Of a stretch of 64,000 nt of DNA, positions 33,449 to 42,047 are shown piece by piece. The notes beneath the pieces were generated by a model. It worked only from the letters and a program-made list of their open reading frames with translations, was not told the origin of the DNA and ran no database searches. Each line of letters begins with the position of its first letter. Position 1 is the stretch's first letter. The position numbers and the translations under genes are program-made. Source of the stretch: VXYK01 sp965214565. Its GTDB lineage: Bacteria > Actinomycetota > Acidimicrobiia > Acidimicrobiales > Aldehydirespiratoraceae. The DNA lies in NCBI GenBank assembly GCA_965214565.1, contig OZ243951.1, positions 1,426,001 to 1,490,000 of the forward strand. Direction: 5' to 3'.

Positions 33449-34306
33449 TCAGCCGGAGGCGACCTCGTCGTGCGCCGCCGCGACAGCAGCCCGAGCCTCC
33501 TCGAGTTGGGCACTGACCTCGGCCACCGACACACCCAGAGCGAGGCTGCCCACCCCCGCCTCCTCGTTGATGTGGACGAACTCCTCGAGCACCTCAAGCT
33601 CAAATGCGGCGGTCTCGTCGTCGAGTTCACCGTGGGCCACCCGCTCGTAGTAGACGACCGCAGCCAGTTCCTCGACGGAGAGGGACTCGGTGAAGTTGCC
33701 CATCACCGCACCGAAGCTGCCGACTGTTCGGGGGCTGTCGGTACCCGTGCGGGCCGGGTCGCCGTAGACGGGGCCCTCGACTATCTCGGTCTGCTCAGAC
33801 CCGTTCGCGACCCAGGCAATATGGCCTGCCAACCCGTCGTATCCCGCAGCGTCGCTGGGGAAGGTGAGGAGCACTTCGCCGCCGCTGAGCTGTCGTCCGG
33901 TCCCGCCTGAACCGGTGCCCCCGTGGCAGGAGGCGCAGACCTCGGCATAGACCTCACCACCCTCGAACAGCAGACCCTCAGGATCAGCGGGAGGGCGCTC
34001 GAGGTAACCGACGTAGTAGATCGCCCAGATCGGCAGGAACAACAGGACGGGCATGACCCAGTACGGGATCGTCTTGCGCTGGAGTGCCGCGGTCACGTAG
34101 GGAGCGACCGGTGCCTCGACTTCGACCTGCGGCTCCGCTCGAACCGCAGCGACCGGAGCGGGCGCGGGCACGACAGAACCCGACGCTGCTGCCGTGGAAT
34201 CGGCGGGGGCGGCTTGCTCACCACCGTCGCCGGGCGCAGCTTCACCACTGAGGCGGGCGCGGGCCTCAGCGGCCCTCTTCAGAAGATGCTCGGGTACTTC
34301 GACCAA
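33449..34306 (-). CDS. membrane-anchored monoheme cytochrome c
   Basis: A 285-residue protein with a basic N-terminus, an Ala/Pro-rich linker, one membrane span (about 81-100, YWVMPVLLFLPIWAIYYVGY) and an extracytoplasmic cytochrome c domain with the heme motif CASCH at 124-128. The likely sixth ligand Met lies in GSFGAVMGNF. A C-terminal helix follows. The start is TTG 34306: it has GGAG about 8 bases upstream and gives MVEVPEHLLKRAAEARARL, which lines up with the ATG start MVEVPEHLRRR of the cytochrome b C-terminal subunit at 36237. It is divergent from the respiratory run and probably carries electrons to or from the bc complex. Confidence 0.85.
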   Translation of the reverse strand: MVEVPEHLLKRAAEARARLSGEAAPGDGGEQAAPADSTAAASGSVVPAPAPVAAVRAEPQVEVEAPVAPYVTAALQRKTIPYWVMPVLLFLPIWAIYYVGYLERPPADPEGLLFEGGEVYAEVCASCHGGTGSGGTGRQLSGGEVLLTFPSDAAGYDGLAGHIAWVANGSEQTEIVEGPVYGDPARTGTDSPRTVGSFGAVMGNFTESLSVEELAAVVYYERVAHGELDDETAAFELEVLEEFVHINEEAGVGSLALGVSVAEVSAQLEEARAAVAAAHDEVASG

Positions 34307-34526
34307 CGTCGTCTCCGGTGCGGGTCAGATGGTGCTGAGCCGGTCGCTCGGCGCGACAAACTCTAGGGGAACTTCGGGGAAGGATAGAGCGATTGCCGCC
34401 GGATTCGACAAACTCAAACGGAATCCGAAGAACAGTGTCGCCCAACTGAGCGGTTTTGCTGCTCGGGACTACACTTGTGCGAGGATTCACGAAGTACCCG
34501 GATCTCAGTCTCCAACGGAGCCGAAC

Positions 34527-34979
34527 ATGGTTGCCTTCTCGCTGTCTATCATCGTCACTCTTGCGGGCACCGCGGGCATCCTCGCGTACGCGAAGCGGCG
34601 CCCGATAGGCACCCCGCACACATGGGGCGAAGCGATGTTCGGCTCCATGTTCGTGTTCTTCCTGTTGTTCATGGCCTATGGGGTGGTGCCGCACCAATGG
34701 CTCACCTGGGCTGAGAACGAACTGGCCTGGCGGAGCGACAAGCTCTTCATCGGCTGGGGCGGCTTCCTCAAGCCGCAGCCCTTGGGCGGCTGGAACCCGT
34801 TGACCATCAACTACCTGCACCTCGAGCACATCATCGCGGTGGTTATCTACGGCGTCGTGCTGGTCGGCAACGTCTGGCTCTGGAAGGTCTGGCAGACGAG
34901 GGGCCAGAAGGCCGCCGAGACGGCCCCGGCCAGGTCCGCCTTCGGCCGTCCGCTCGTCAAGGAGGGTTCGTCGCTGTGA
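34527..34979 (+). CDS. membrane protein, first gene of the bc complex cluster
   Basis: A 150-residue protein with three likely membrane spans (about 4-22, 36-54 and 95-117) and a hydrophilic loop containing GWGGFLKPQPLGGWNPLTINY. I do not recognise the family; by position it is a subunit of, or assembly factor for, the cytochrome bc complex. A GGAG ribosome site precedes ATG 34527, and a -10-like TACACT lies near 34470. Its stop overlaps the ferredoxin start (GTGA), so the two are co-translated. Confidence 0.65.
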   Translation: MVAFSLSIIVTLAGTAGILAYAKRRPIGTPHTWGEAMFGSMFVFFLLFMAYGVVPHQWLTWAENELAWRSDKLFIGWGGFLKPQPLGGWNPLTINYLHLEHIIAVVIYGVVLVGNVWLWKVWQTRGQKAAETAPARSAFGRPLVKEGSSL

Positions 34980-35392
34980 CAACGACCGACGCCAACCCCC
35001 CGATGCCGGAGTTCCGCGACGACTACGTGCTGCAGGAGGTCGATGCTGCCTGGCTCAGCGCGGCCGTCAAGCCCAAGCAGTTCATCCATATCGACCAGTC
35101 CGAGTGCATCATGTGCGAGGGCTGTGTCGACATCTGCCCCTGGAAGTGCATCCACATGGTGCGTCCCGACGCGATCGATGAGGCGGTCGGTACCGAGCAG
35201 CCCGGGATCGACCCGAGCGACCACGTGATCTTCACGATTGACGATGACGTCTGCACCCGCTGCGCGCTCTGCGTCGACCGTTGCCCCACCGGCGTCATCA
35301 TCATGGGCAAGATCGGCGATCCCGCCATAGGCGGGGATCCCCACCAGAGAACCAACAGCCACGGCTACGGATACGGAATGCGACTCGGCTAG
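34976..35392 (+). CDS. 2[4Fe-4S] ferredoxin of the bc complex cluster
   Basis: A 138-residue iron-sulfur protein with two complete cluster motifs: CIMCEGCVDICPWKC (about 43-57) and CTRCALCVDRCPTG (about 93-106). It has no membrane span. A ferredoxin inside a bc-complex operon is unusual and suggests an electron route between a soluble carrier and the quinone or cytochrome b. GTG 34976 overlaps the membrane-protein stop. The C-terminal tail (SHGYGYGMRLG) is glycine-rich. Confidence 0.85.
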   Translation: MTTTDANPPMPEFRDDYVLQEVDAAWLSAAVKPKQFIHIDQSECIMCEGCVDICPWKCIHMVRPDAIDEAVGTEQPGIDPSDHVIFTIDDDVCTRCALCVDRCPTGVIIMGKIGDPAIGGDPHQRTNSHGYGYGMRLG

Positions 35393-35422
35393 AACCGGGC
35401 GACGCAGGAGAGAATCAACACA

Positions 35423-36217
35423 ATGGCAATTGATACCGACGACATCAAGCCACCGCTCAAGGAGCGGCTGTCTCAGCAGATGTCGAAGCTCGGCAACGAC
35501 ATGAAGGGCAGCCAAGCCTGGAGTTCGATCTTCAGGCCCGGGTCGATATTCCGCAAGGGATACACCGACAGCCCGCGCAACCGCAGCTACGTGATCATGA
35601 ACAGCGTGATGTACCACCTCCACCCGGTGAAGGTGAAGCGCCACGCCGTCAAGGTCTCCTACACCCTGTGCCTCGGCGGCCTGACATTCTTCCTGTTCAT
35701 TCTCCTGACGATCACCGGGATCTTCCTGATGTTCTTCTACCGCCCGACCGCGGCTGCTGCATGGGACGACATCTACACGCTCCAGACCTCTGTCACCTTC
35801 GGGCTGCTGGTGCGCAACATGCACCGATGGGCGGCCCACCTGATGGTGTTGACCGTGTTCCTGCACATGGCGAGGGTCTTCTACCACGGGGCGTACAAGC
35901 CTCCAAGGGAGTTCAACTGGGTGATCGGCGTGATCCTGCTCACCCTGACGCTGCTGCTGTCGTTCACCGGTTATCTGCTGCCCTGGGACCAGTTGGCCCT
36001 GTGGGCGGTGACCGTGGGTACCAACATGATGGGGTACACGCCCGTGTTCGGTGACCAGGTTCGTTTCGTGCTGCTCGGCGGCGTCGAGATCGGAACGGAC
36101 ACGTTGTTGCGATGGTATGTGCTGCACGTCCTCATGCTCCCGTTCGTGGCCGTCATCTTCATGGCGATCCATTTTTGGCGGGTGCGTAAAGACGGCGGCA
36201 TCTCGGGTCCGCTCTAG
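35423..36217 (+). CDS. cytochrome b, N-terminal (b6-like) subunit
   Basis: A 264-residue membrane protein with four core spans carrying the heme b ligands: histidines in NMHRWAAHLMVLTVFLHMARVFYHG and in RWYVLHVLMLPFVAVIFMAIHFWRV. It ends VRKDGGISGPL, close to the ISGPL end of plastid/cyanobacterial cytochrome b6, which shows the split organisation. Together with the 36237 product it forms the quinol-oxidising cytochrome b. AGGAGAG precedes ATG 35423. Confidence 0.92.
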   Translation: MAIDTDDIKPPLKERLSQQMSKLGNDMKGSQAWSSIFRPGSIFRKGYTDSPRNRSYVIMNSVMYHLHPVKVKRHAVKVSYTLCLGGLTFFLFILLTITGIFLMFFYRPTAAAAWDDIYTLQTSVTFGLLVRNMHRWAAHLMVLTVFLHMARVFYHGAYKPPREFNWVIGVILLTLTLLLSFTGYLLPWDQLALWAVTVGTNMMGYTPVFGDQVRFVLLGGVEIGTDTLLRWYVLHVLMLPFVAVIFMAIHFWRVRKDGGISGPL

Positions 36218-36236
36218 GTCGTAAGGAGGTCAAGGA

Positions 36237-37025
36237 ATGGTCGAAGTCCCTGAACACCTTCGTCGCAGAGCCGAGGAGGCGCGTGCCAAGGCCGCTGCCA
36301 AGGCGGCCGAGGCCGCTGGTGAGACCCCCGCCGGCGACAGTGGTGGCGACAGCGAGATGACTGAGGAGCAGAAGGCTGCGGCAGCGAAGATCCCGCCGCA
36401 TCTGCTGGAGCGTTCCAAAGCAGCCAAAGCCGCAACCGGCGGAGAGGAGAGCGCCCCTGTCGCGGCAGCCCCGGCACCCGCGGAGACACCCGCCGCCGCT
36501 GCCGCATCGGCTGCGGCGACCGGGCCGGGCGGACACACGCAGCGCCTGCTCACCGTGGTCAAGTCCGGTTCCATCCAGGACGTCAAGTCCCTGCCTCAGG
36601 ACAAGGTCCATGTCTGGCCGCATCTGCTGGTCGTCGAATTCGCGGCGGCGCTGTTCATCACGGCCTTCTCCACCATCTTCTCGATATTCGTCAACGCCCC
36701 GCTGCTGGAGCTGGCCAACTTCAACGAGACCCCCAACCCCTCTAAGGCACCCTGGTACTTCCTGGGTTTGCAGGAGTTGCTGACGATGTTCCATCCGATG
36801 GTCGCCGGTGTGACCATCCCCGGCATCGGCATCTTCCTGCTGATCCTCGCCCCCTACATAGACAAGAACCCGTCCAACAAACCCGAGGACCGCAAGTTCG
36901 CCATTTCACTGATGACGATCCACCTCATGTTCTGGGCGGTTCTGGTGATGATCGGCTCGTTCTTCCGCGGACCCGGATTCAACTTCGTGTTCCCGTGGGA
37001 GGCCGGTCTCTTCTTCGAACTGTGA
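36237..37025 (+). CDS. cytochrome b, C-terminal (subunit IV-like) subunit
   Basis: A 262-residue protein. The C-terminal half (about 122-262) matches cytochrome b subunit IV, with FNETPNPSKAPWYFLGLQELL near the quinol site and three spans. The N-terminal half is a soluble Ala/Lys/Glu-rich extension that carries the motif VPEHLRRRAEEARAK and a second related copy IPPHLLERSKAAKA; the same motif opens the divergent cytochrome c gene. A strong AAGGAGGT ribosome site lies 8 bases before ATG 36237. Spacing to the b6-like gene is 19 bases. Confidence 0.9.
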   Translation: MVEVPEHLRRRAEEARAKAAAKAAEAAGETPAGDSGGDSEMTEEQKAAAAKIPPHLLERSKAAKAATGGEESAPVAAAPAPAETPAAAAASAAATGPGGHTQRLLTVVKSGSIQDVKSLPQDKVHVWPHLLVVEFAAALFITAFSTIFSIFVNAPLLELANFNETPNPSKAPWYFLGLQELLTMFHPMVAGVTIPGIGIFLLILAPYIDKNPSNKPEDRKFAISLMTIHLMFWAVLVMIGSFFRGPGFNFVFPWEAGLFFEL

Positions 37026-37120
37026 TCGACAACTCCTATGACCTACCACCGACAGTCACTCCACTCATCCTCACGCCGCTCATCCTTCCTGGCTGACGAA
37101 CGGACCCTCAAGAGCACGCC

Positions 37121-38005
37121 ATGACGATCACCATTGCCATCATCATCCTGGGAGCTCTGGTTGTGCTTTCAGCCTTCGCGGCTATGCGGGGCCGTCAGAA
37201 CTCCGACGCGATCGGCATGCTGTCACGCGAGACCCGCAAGCGCGACGCCGCAAGCGACTCGCTGGATTCCAGCAGAGAACTGACCGGGCGCGAGGTCGAG
37301 AAAGCCGTGGTCGCGCAGCGGGAGGCCGCAACCCGCGAACTGGTGCTGGCAAGTCGCGTCCCGCCGCCGCCTGCCCCCTATGTACCGCCGGACCCCGAGA
37401 CCCTGGGAGTCACCCGGCGCCAGTTCTTCAACCGCTCGATCGTGTTGATGTTCGGCCTCGGACTGTCGGGCTTCGGGGTTGCCTGCATCGCCTTCCTGTG
37501 GCCGCAGCTCAGCGGCGGATTCGGATCGGCCATCAAGGTCGGGCTCGTATCGGACATACTCGCCGAGGTCCGCAACAACAACGGTTTCCTCTACCGCGCC
37601 GACGGCCGCATGTGGATCACCGAGTATCCCAACGGCGCAGTCGAGAAGGCCCGTGCCGTGTACTCCGGTCCCGAACTCGCCGGAATGCAGGCCGGGTTCA
37701 CCCTCGGTCTCGACGGCGGGGTTGTTGCGCTGTACCAGAAATGCCCGCACCTGGGGTGTCGGGTGCCGGAATGCGGCACCTCGCAATGGTTCGAATGCCC
37801 GTGCCACGGCTCCCAATACAACCAGGTCGGTGAGAAGCGCGGCGGCCCAGCCCCCAGGGGAATGGACCGTTTCGCCATGTCCATCGGAGCCGACGGGTCA
37901 CTCACCGTAGACACCGGAACGATCATCCAGGGCCCCGCCATCGGGGTCAACACCACCGGGCAGGAAGCCGAAGGGCCCAACTGCATCGGTCAAGCCAGCC
38001 ACTAG
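37121..38005 (+). CDS. Rieske [2Fe-2S] protein
   Basis: Rieske subunit of the bc complex, 294 residues. An N-terminal membrane span (about 3-20) and a second one (about 108-128, VLMFGLGLSGFGVACIAFLW) flank a charged linker; the C-terminal domain binds the cluster through CPHLGC (208-213) and CPCHGS (226-231), giving Cys208/His210 and Cys226/His229 as ligands and Cys213-Cys228 as the disulfide. Two spans before the cluster domain is the actinobacterial style. The 95 bases before it show no gene. Confidence 0.92.
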   Translation: MTITIAIIILGALVVLSAFAAMRGRQNSDAIGMLSRETRKRDAASDSLDSSRELTGREVEKAVVAQREAATRELVLASRVPPPPAPYVPPDPETLGVTRRQFFNRSIVLMFGLGLSGFGVACIAFLWPQLSGGFGSAIKVGLVSDILAEVRNNNGFLYRADGRMWITEYPNGAVEKARAVYSGPELAGMQAGFTLGLDGGVVALYQKCPHLGCRVPECGTSQWFECPCHGSQYNQVGEKRGGPAPRGMDRFAMSIGADGSLTVDTGTIIQGPAIGVNTTGQEAEGPNCIGQASH

Positions 38006-38024
38006 ATAACCTCTCTCCGTCCTT

Positions 38025-39344
38025 ATGCTGCTCGCCGCTTCCACCCAGCGAACAATCGGCTTCGTCATCCTGGCGATCGTCTTCGTCGGTGGGCTCGTAT
38101 ACCTCTTCTTCAACATCCGGGCCGCCAAGGGGGAGGTGGGGTCCGAGGTCGAACTGGCCGCCAACCGCCGCGACGACGTCCGCGACGAGGACCTCGAAGG
38201 CAAACGGCTGGACTTCGCCCTCGGCGCCAACCTGGTGATGCTCACGATCATCGGCGTCTCGTTGCCGCTGTACTGGCTCGGCGAACCGGGCCGCCAGGAG
38301 GGCCGCGATGTCGACACCGCCCGAATCTTCACCAACCGCGGTGAAGAGATCTACCTTGAGGGCGCCCAGTGCGTCACCTGCCACGGGGCCGACGGAACGG
38401 GCGGATCAACCAGCGTTGCGCTGACCTCTGAAACGGGGGAGTTCATCGCCCAGGTGAGCTGGGAGGCCCCCGCACTCAACACCGTGCTCTCACGATTCTC
38501 CGAGGATGAGGTCCTGCACACTCTCAACTACGGCCGCAACGGTGTGATGCCTGCATGGGGCGCTCCCGGCGGCGGGCCGCTCACAGACCAGCAGCTCGAA
38601 GAGATCATGTTCTACCTGCGGAGCATACAGATCACCCCCGACCGCATCGCTGATCAGGTCGAGTCGGGTGTCCTGCAGGCGGCGCGTCAGCACCTCTCCG
38701 CCTCCGGCGACGAGGCCACCACCGAGGAGGCGGCGCAATGGCTCGCCGACGCACGCGGCGTTGCCGAGACTGCACGGCAATTAGCCATCGCCCAAGACCA
38801 GTCGTTGGCATTGGAACAGAACTCCGAGGACCTGAGATGGGCGGCGCTCGACATTCTGGTGAGCGGCGAGGGCCTTGACCCGGACGACTGGGAGGACTAC
38901 AAGACCTACGGAGCGCTGCTCTTCGCGAACCCCGGAACGTTCGGAACATACAGTTGTGCTCGTTGCCACACCTACGGGTTCAGCTTCGGCGGAGACGAGG
39001 AGATGACCCTGCGTGTCAACGGGCGGGACACACCAATACCAGGCTTCGAGGACGGCCTCACGCAAGCCGGCGGGTTCTTCGGGCCCAGCCTGCTCAGCGG
39101 TGCGACCCTCACCGAGTTCGAGTCTCCCAGGGGCCACGCTGAGTTCGTGGAGATGGGTCAGACGATCGGCTCCACCTACGGGCGGGGCGGATCGGGCGGC
39201 AACGGGCAGATGCCGGGCTTCGGTCCCCGTGTTGAGAGCGACACTGTCGGCCCTGGCATACCCAACGATCTGGAGACCCCGTACCCCGCTCTGCTCACCG
39301 CGGAGCAGATCGATGCCATTGTCGCCTACGAGAGGACTCTCTGA
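38025..39344 (+). CDS. membrane-bound diheme cytochrome c
   Basis: A 439-residue protein with two N-terminal spans (about 11-29 and 66-83) and two cytochrome c domains, with heme motifs CVTCH (116-120) and CARCH (311-315). It should replace the soluble cytochrome c1 of the bc complex and pass electrons directly towards an oxidase, like QcrC of other actinobacteria; the architecture differs in having the spans only at the N-terminus. Its stop overlaps the next ATG as TGATG. Confidence 0.88.
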   Translation: MLLAASTQRTIGFVILAIVFVGGLVYLFFNIRAAKGEVGSEVELAANRRDDVRDEDLEGKRLDFALGANLVMLTIIGVSLPLYWLGEPGRQEGRDVDTARIFTNRGEEIYLEGAQCVTCHGADGTGGSTSVALTSETGEFIAQVSWEAPALNTVLSRFSEDEVLHTLNYGRNGVMPAWGAPGGGPLTDQQLEEIMFYLRSIQITPDRIADQVESGVLQAARQHLSASGDEATTEEAAQWLADARGVAETARQLAIAQDQSLALEQNSEDLRWAALDILVSGEGLDPDDWEDYKTYGALLFANPGTFGTYSCARCHTYGFSFGGDEEMTLRVNGRDTPIPGFEDGLTQAGGFFGPSLLSGATLTEFESPRGHAEFVEMGQTIGSTYGRGGSGGNGQMPGFGPRVESDTVGPGIPNDLETPYPALLTAEQIDAIVAYERTL

Positions 39345-40423
39345 TGGAGGCGGTTGATCTCTTTGCCGGCCTCGCCTGGGACCCGGAGATCCGAGGCTTC
39401 CTCGCGGTCCTCACCGGCGTCGTCGTGCTGATGGGCTCGGTGTGGCTGTTGCTCGCCACCAATACGGGTACGCGTCTGGGCACGCTGATCGCCCTGGCAG
39501 GGTTCTTCGGCTGGATGACGATCATGGCTGCGATCTGGTGGATCTACGGGATCGGTTACCGTGGCGATGCTCCGACCTGGCAGGAGGTGGAGATAGTTGA
39601 GGGGTTCGACAGTGAGGGTCACTTGACGTTCGCTGCGCTCGACGAAGCTGAACAGCTCCGCTCCGAAGACCTGCCGACGGCCCACGAGTTGGTGGTGAGC
39701 GCCTATGCGGGGTTAAGCGGCGTCTCAGATCCCGAGATGCGAACCGAGATCGAGACAGCAAACCTGGAGTTCGGGGTTGTAACTGTCGCTGATCTGACCG
39801 CAGACCAGATCGAGGGTTTGGATGTTCAAGAAATCGCAGCCCTGGCCGCTGAGGAGCATGCAAAGAACGAGGCGACCACCCTCAGCGAACTGGCGGCCGT
39901 GGCCCCGAGCCTGATCGACCAGGACGACGCTGAGTTGGGGGGCTGGGAGTTGTTGTCGACCGCTCAAGCAGGCGAAGCGCAGGCGTCTGCGATCGCCATG
40001 CTGCTCGAGAGCGGCGACTTCCCGTTCAGCACCCAGAACGAGTTCAAGATCCTCGACGCCTTCACCATCGGCGGGAAGCGCGGCCTTCCGTCGGACCCGA
40101 GCCGCTGGGATCGGATCGAGACCCAGATCCGTACCGCGCTGACGCTGAAGCACCCGACCCGTTACGGCATCGTGCAGATGCAGGCGGTCCTTCCCGAGTC
40201 GATAGACAACCTTCCGGGCCAGGCGCCCAAGCGACCGATCGCGGATCCCAATGAACCGGTCGTGTCGGTGGTGATGATCCGCGACCTCGGGAACCTCCGC
40301 CTCGTCCCGGCGCTGGTAACACTCGGATCGCTGTTGATCTTCCTGGCTCTGTGCTACATGCTCCACGAACGTGACAAAGTAGTCATGGCCCGCGTCGCCG
40401 AGTTCAACAATCCGGCGGGATAG
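39344..40423 (+). CDS. unknown membrane protein between cytochrome c and nuoA
   Basis: A 359-residue protein I do not recognise. It has two spans near the start (about 18-36 and 46-66), a large hydrophilic middle (about 75-320) that is acidic and helix-rich, and one span near the end (about 322-340, VPALVTLGSLLIFLALCYML). The start overlaps the cytochrome stop, and its stop is 3 bases before nuoA, so it links the bc and complex I genes in one transcript. It may be an accessory subunit of either complex or of a supercomplex; this is inference from position only. Confidence 0.7.
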   Translation: MEAVDLFAGLAWDPEIRGFLAVLTGVVVLMGSVWLLLATNTGTRLGTLIALAGFFGWMTIMAAIWWIYGIGYRGDAPTWQEVEIVEGFDSEGHLTFAALDEAEQLRSEDLPTAHELVVSAYAGLSGVSDPEMRTEIETANLEFGVVTVADLTADQIEGLDVQEIAALAAEEHAKNEATTLSELAAVAPSLIDQDDAELGGWELLSTAQAGEAQASAIAMLLESGDFPFSTQNEFKILDAFTIGGKRGLPSDPSRWDRIETQIRTALTLKHPTRYGIVQMQAVLPESIDNLPGQAPKRPIADPNEPVVSVVMIRDLGNLRLVPALVTLGSLLIFLALCYMLHERDKVVMARVAEFNNPAG

Positions 40424-40426
40424 CAC

Positions 40427-40942
40427 ATGATCGGTCAGTACCTCCCACTGTTTGCGCTCTTCGTGCTGGCCGCCCTGTTCGCCGCTGGGAGTTTCGTCGC
40501 ATCGGGCCTGCTAGCACCCAGAAAGCCGACAGTCCCGAAGCGGGCACCCTACGAATGCGGCATTATTCCAACCCGGGAGACCCCAGAACGCTTCCCGGTC
40601 CGCTTCTTTCTGGTGGCGATGATCTTCGTGGTGTTCGACATTGAGATCGTCTTCTTCTACCCGTGGGCGGTAGCGCAGGGGGGCCTCGGCCTGTTCGGGC
40701 TGGTCCTGATAATGATCTTCTCATTCGCGGTGTTCGAGTCGTTCGTTTATCTGATCGGCAATGGAGCGCTCGAGTGGGGCCCGTTGAAGCAGGTGGCGGG
40801 CCCGGCGGGAGCGGTCTCTGCTGAGCGCACGACCACCTCGACGGTTCGCAGGGTGGGGCTCGAAGATCGAGGTCACGCCGTGACGGCCGTGGCTGCTGTC
40901 GACGTCGAAGGGCACGTCGAAGACGCCGGAGAGGCGGCCTGA
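40427..40942 (+). CDS. nuoA: NADH-quinone oxidoreductase subunit A
   Basis: Membrane subunit of complex I. Three spans are visible, and the conserved stretch YECGIIPTRETPERFPVRFFLVAMIFVVFDIEIVFFYPWA is present in order (YECG, then RF.VRFF, then FDIE). At 171 residues it is about 50 longer than usual because of a hydrophilic C-terminal tail (from about 120). Its stop overlaps nuoB by one base (TGATG). It opens the complete nuoA-N set. Confidence 0.95.
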   Translation: MIGQYLPLFALFVLAALFAAGSFVASGLLAPRKPTVPKRAPYECGIIPTRETPERFPVRFFLVAMIFVVFDIEIVFFYPWAVAQGGLGLFGLVLIMIFSFAVFESFVYLIGNGALEWGPLKQVAGPAGAVSAERTTTSTVRRVGLEDRGHAVTAVAAVDVEGHVEDAGEAA

Positions 40943-41550
40943 TGCGCATCCCCGGTGTCGGCAGGGCAGGCGAGATCGCGGAGGAGGGCCTCGCCGGTCT
41001 TGAACACAATTTCATTACCAGCAACGTCGAGGAACTGGTCAACTGGGCGCGGATGCGCAGTTGCTGGCCCGCTACCTTCGGGCTGGCTTGTTGCGCGTTC
41101 GAGATGATGGCGGCGGGGGCTGCCCATTACGACCTGGCCCGCTACGGCATGGAGGTCTTCAGGGCTTCGCCCCGACAGGCTGACCTGATGATCGTCGCCG
41201 GCCGTGTGTCCCAGAAGATGGCGCCGGTCCTGCGGCAGGTGTACGACCAGATGATGGAGCCCAAATGGGTCATCTCGATGGGGGTGTGCGCTTCCAGCGG
41301 AGGGATGTTCAACAACTACGCCATCGTTCAGGGCATCGACCAGGTGGTGCCGGTGGACGTCTACGCCCCGGGTTGCCCGCCCGGACCGGAGACCCTGATG
41401 CACGCGATCTTGACGCTTCACGAGAAGATCAAGACCGGAGAGCTGTTGAAGCGCCGGGAAGTGTCGGGCACCGGCGAGACCGCCTCGGGAGCCGGAATCA
41501 TGGTCCAGCAACGCGACGGACAAACTGCCGGTCTCACCATCCGGAGCTGA
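40942..41550 (+). CDS. nuoB: NADH-quinone oxidoreductase subunit B
   Basis: Peripheral subunit that holds the terminal cluster N2. The 202-residue protein has the tandem cysteines in FGLACCAFEMM, and the other ligands in MGVCASSGG and VPVDVYAPGCPPGPE. The overlap with nuoA and the two-base gap to nuoC keep it in the operon. A C-terminal Gly/Gln-rich tail is slightly longer than usual. The sequence is clearly different from the second NuoB at 62994. Confidence 0.95.
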   Translation: MRIPGVGRAGEIAEEGLAGLEHNFITSNVEELVNWARMRSCWPATFGLACCAFEMMAAGAAHYDLARYGMEVFRASPRQADLMIVAGRVSQKMAPVLRQVYDQMMEPKWVISMGVCASSGGMFNNYAIVQGIDQVVPVDVYAPGCPPGPETLMHAILTLHEKIKTGELLKRREVSGTGETASGAGIMVQQRDGQTAGLTIRS

Positions 41551-41552
41551 TC

Positions 41553-42047
41553 ATGCCGGAACTGCTTGAGGGCGTACGCTACGGGGTGTTGGCATCAGAA
41601 GTCTCTTCTCAGACGGTTCTGTTCGTGACCGTCGACGAATACTCTGAGGCGGCGGCTGCGGCCCACAACGACGGATTCGACTGCCTCATCGACCTCACTG
41701 CTGTCGACTACCTCAGCTATCCGGGGACTCGCCGGCGGCCCGCTGGTGTGGACTGCGAGCGTTTTGAAGTTGTGGTCCAACTCATGAACCACCGCTCTAG
41801 GGAGCGTCTCGGGCTGAGGGTCCAGGTGCCGGTTGACGATCCGGTGGTGCCGTCACTGTTCGACCTGTGGCCGGGCAGCGAGAACCTTGAACGTGAAGTG
41901 TTCGATATGTTCGGTATCGAGTTCGCCGACCACCCCGATATGAGCCGGGTCCTGATGCCCGAGGACTGGGTCGGCCACCCGCTTCGCAAGGACTATTCGG
42001 TCGGCGAGATCCCAGTCCAGTTCTCGCCGCAGAGCGAGCCGCGATGA
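41553..42047 (+). CDS. nuoC: NADH-quinone oxidoreductase subunit C
   Basis: Peripheral 30-kDa subunit of complex I, separate from NuoD here. The 164-residue protein has CLIDLTAVDYL, VPSLFDLWPGSENLEREVFDMFGIEF and a C-terminal LPED-like MPEDWVGHPLRKDY, the family signature. ATG 41553 begins two bases after nuoB and the gene overlaps nuoD as ATGA. Confidence 0.93.
   Translation: MPELLEGVRYGVLASEVSSQTVLFVTVDEYSEAAAAAHNDGFDCLIDLTAVDYLSYPGTRRRPAGVDCERFEVVVQLMNHRSRERLGLRVQVPVDDPVVPSLFDLWPGSENLEREVFDMFGIEFADHPDMSRVLMPEDWVGHPLRKDYSVGEIPVQFSPQSEPR

Noticed and set aside
34847..36172. 441-codon minus-strand frame rich in His, Asp and Glu
   Set aside because: Antisense to the ferredoxin and cytochrome b genes, whose motifs are unmistakable.
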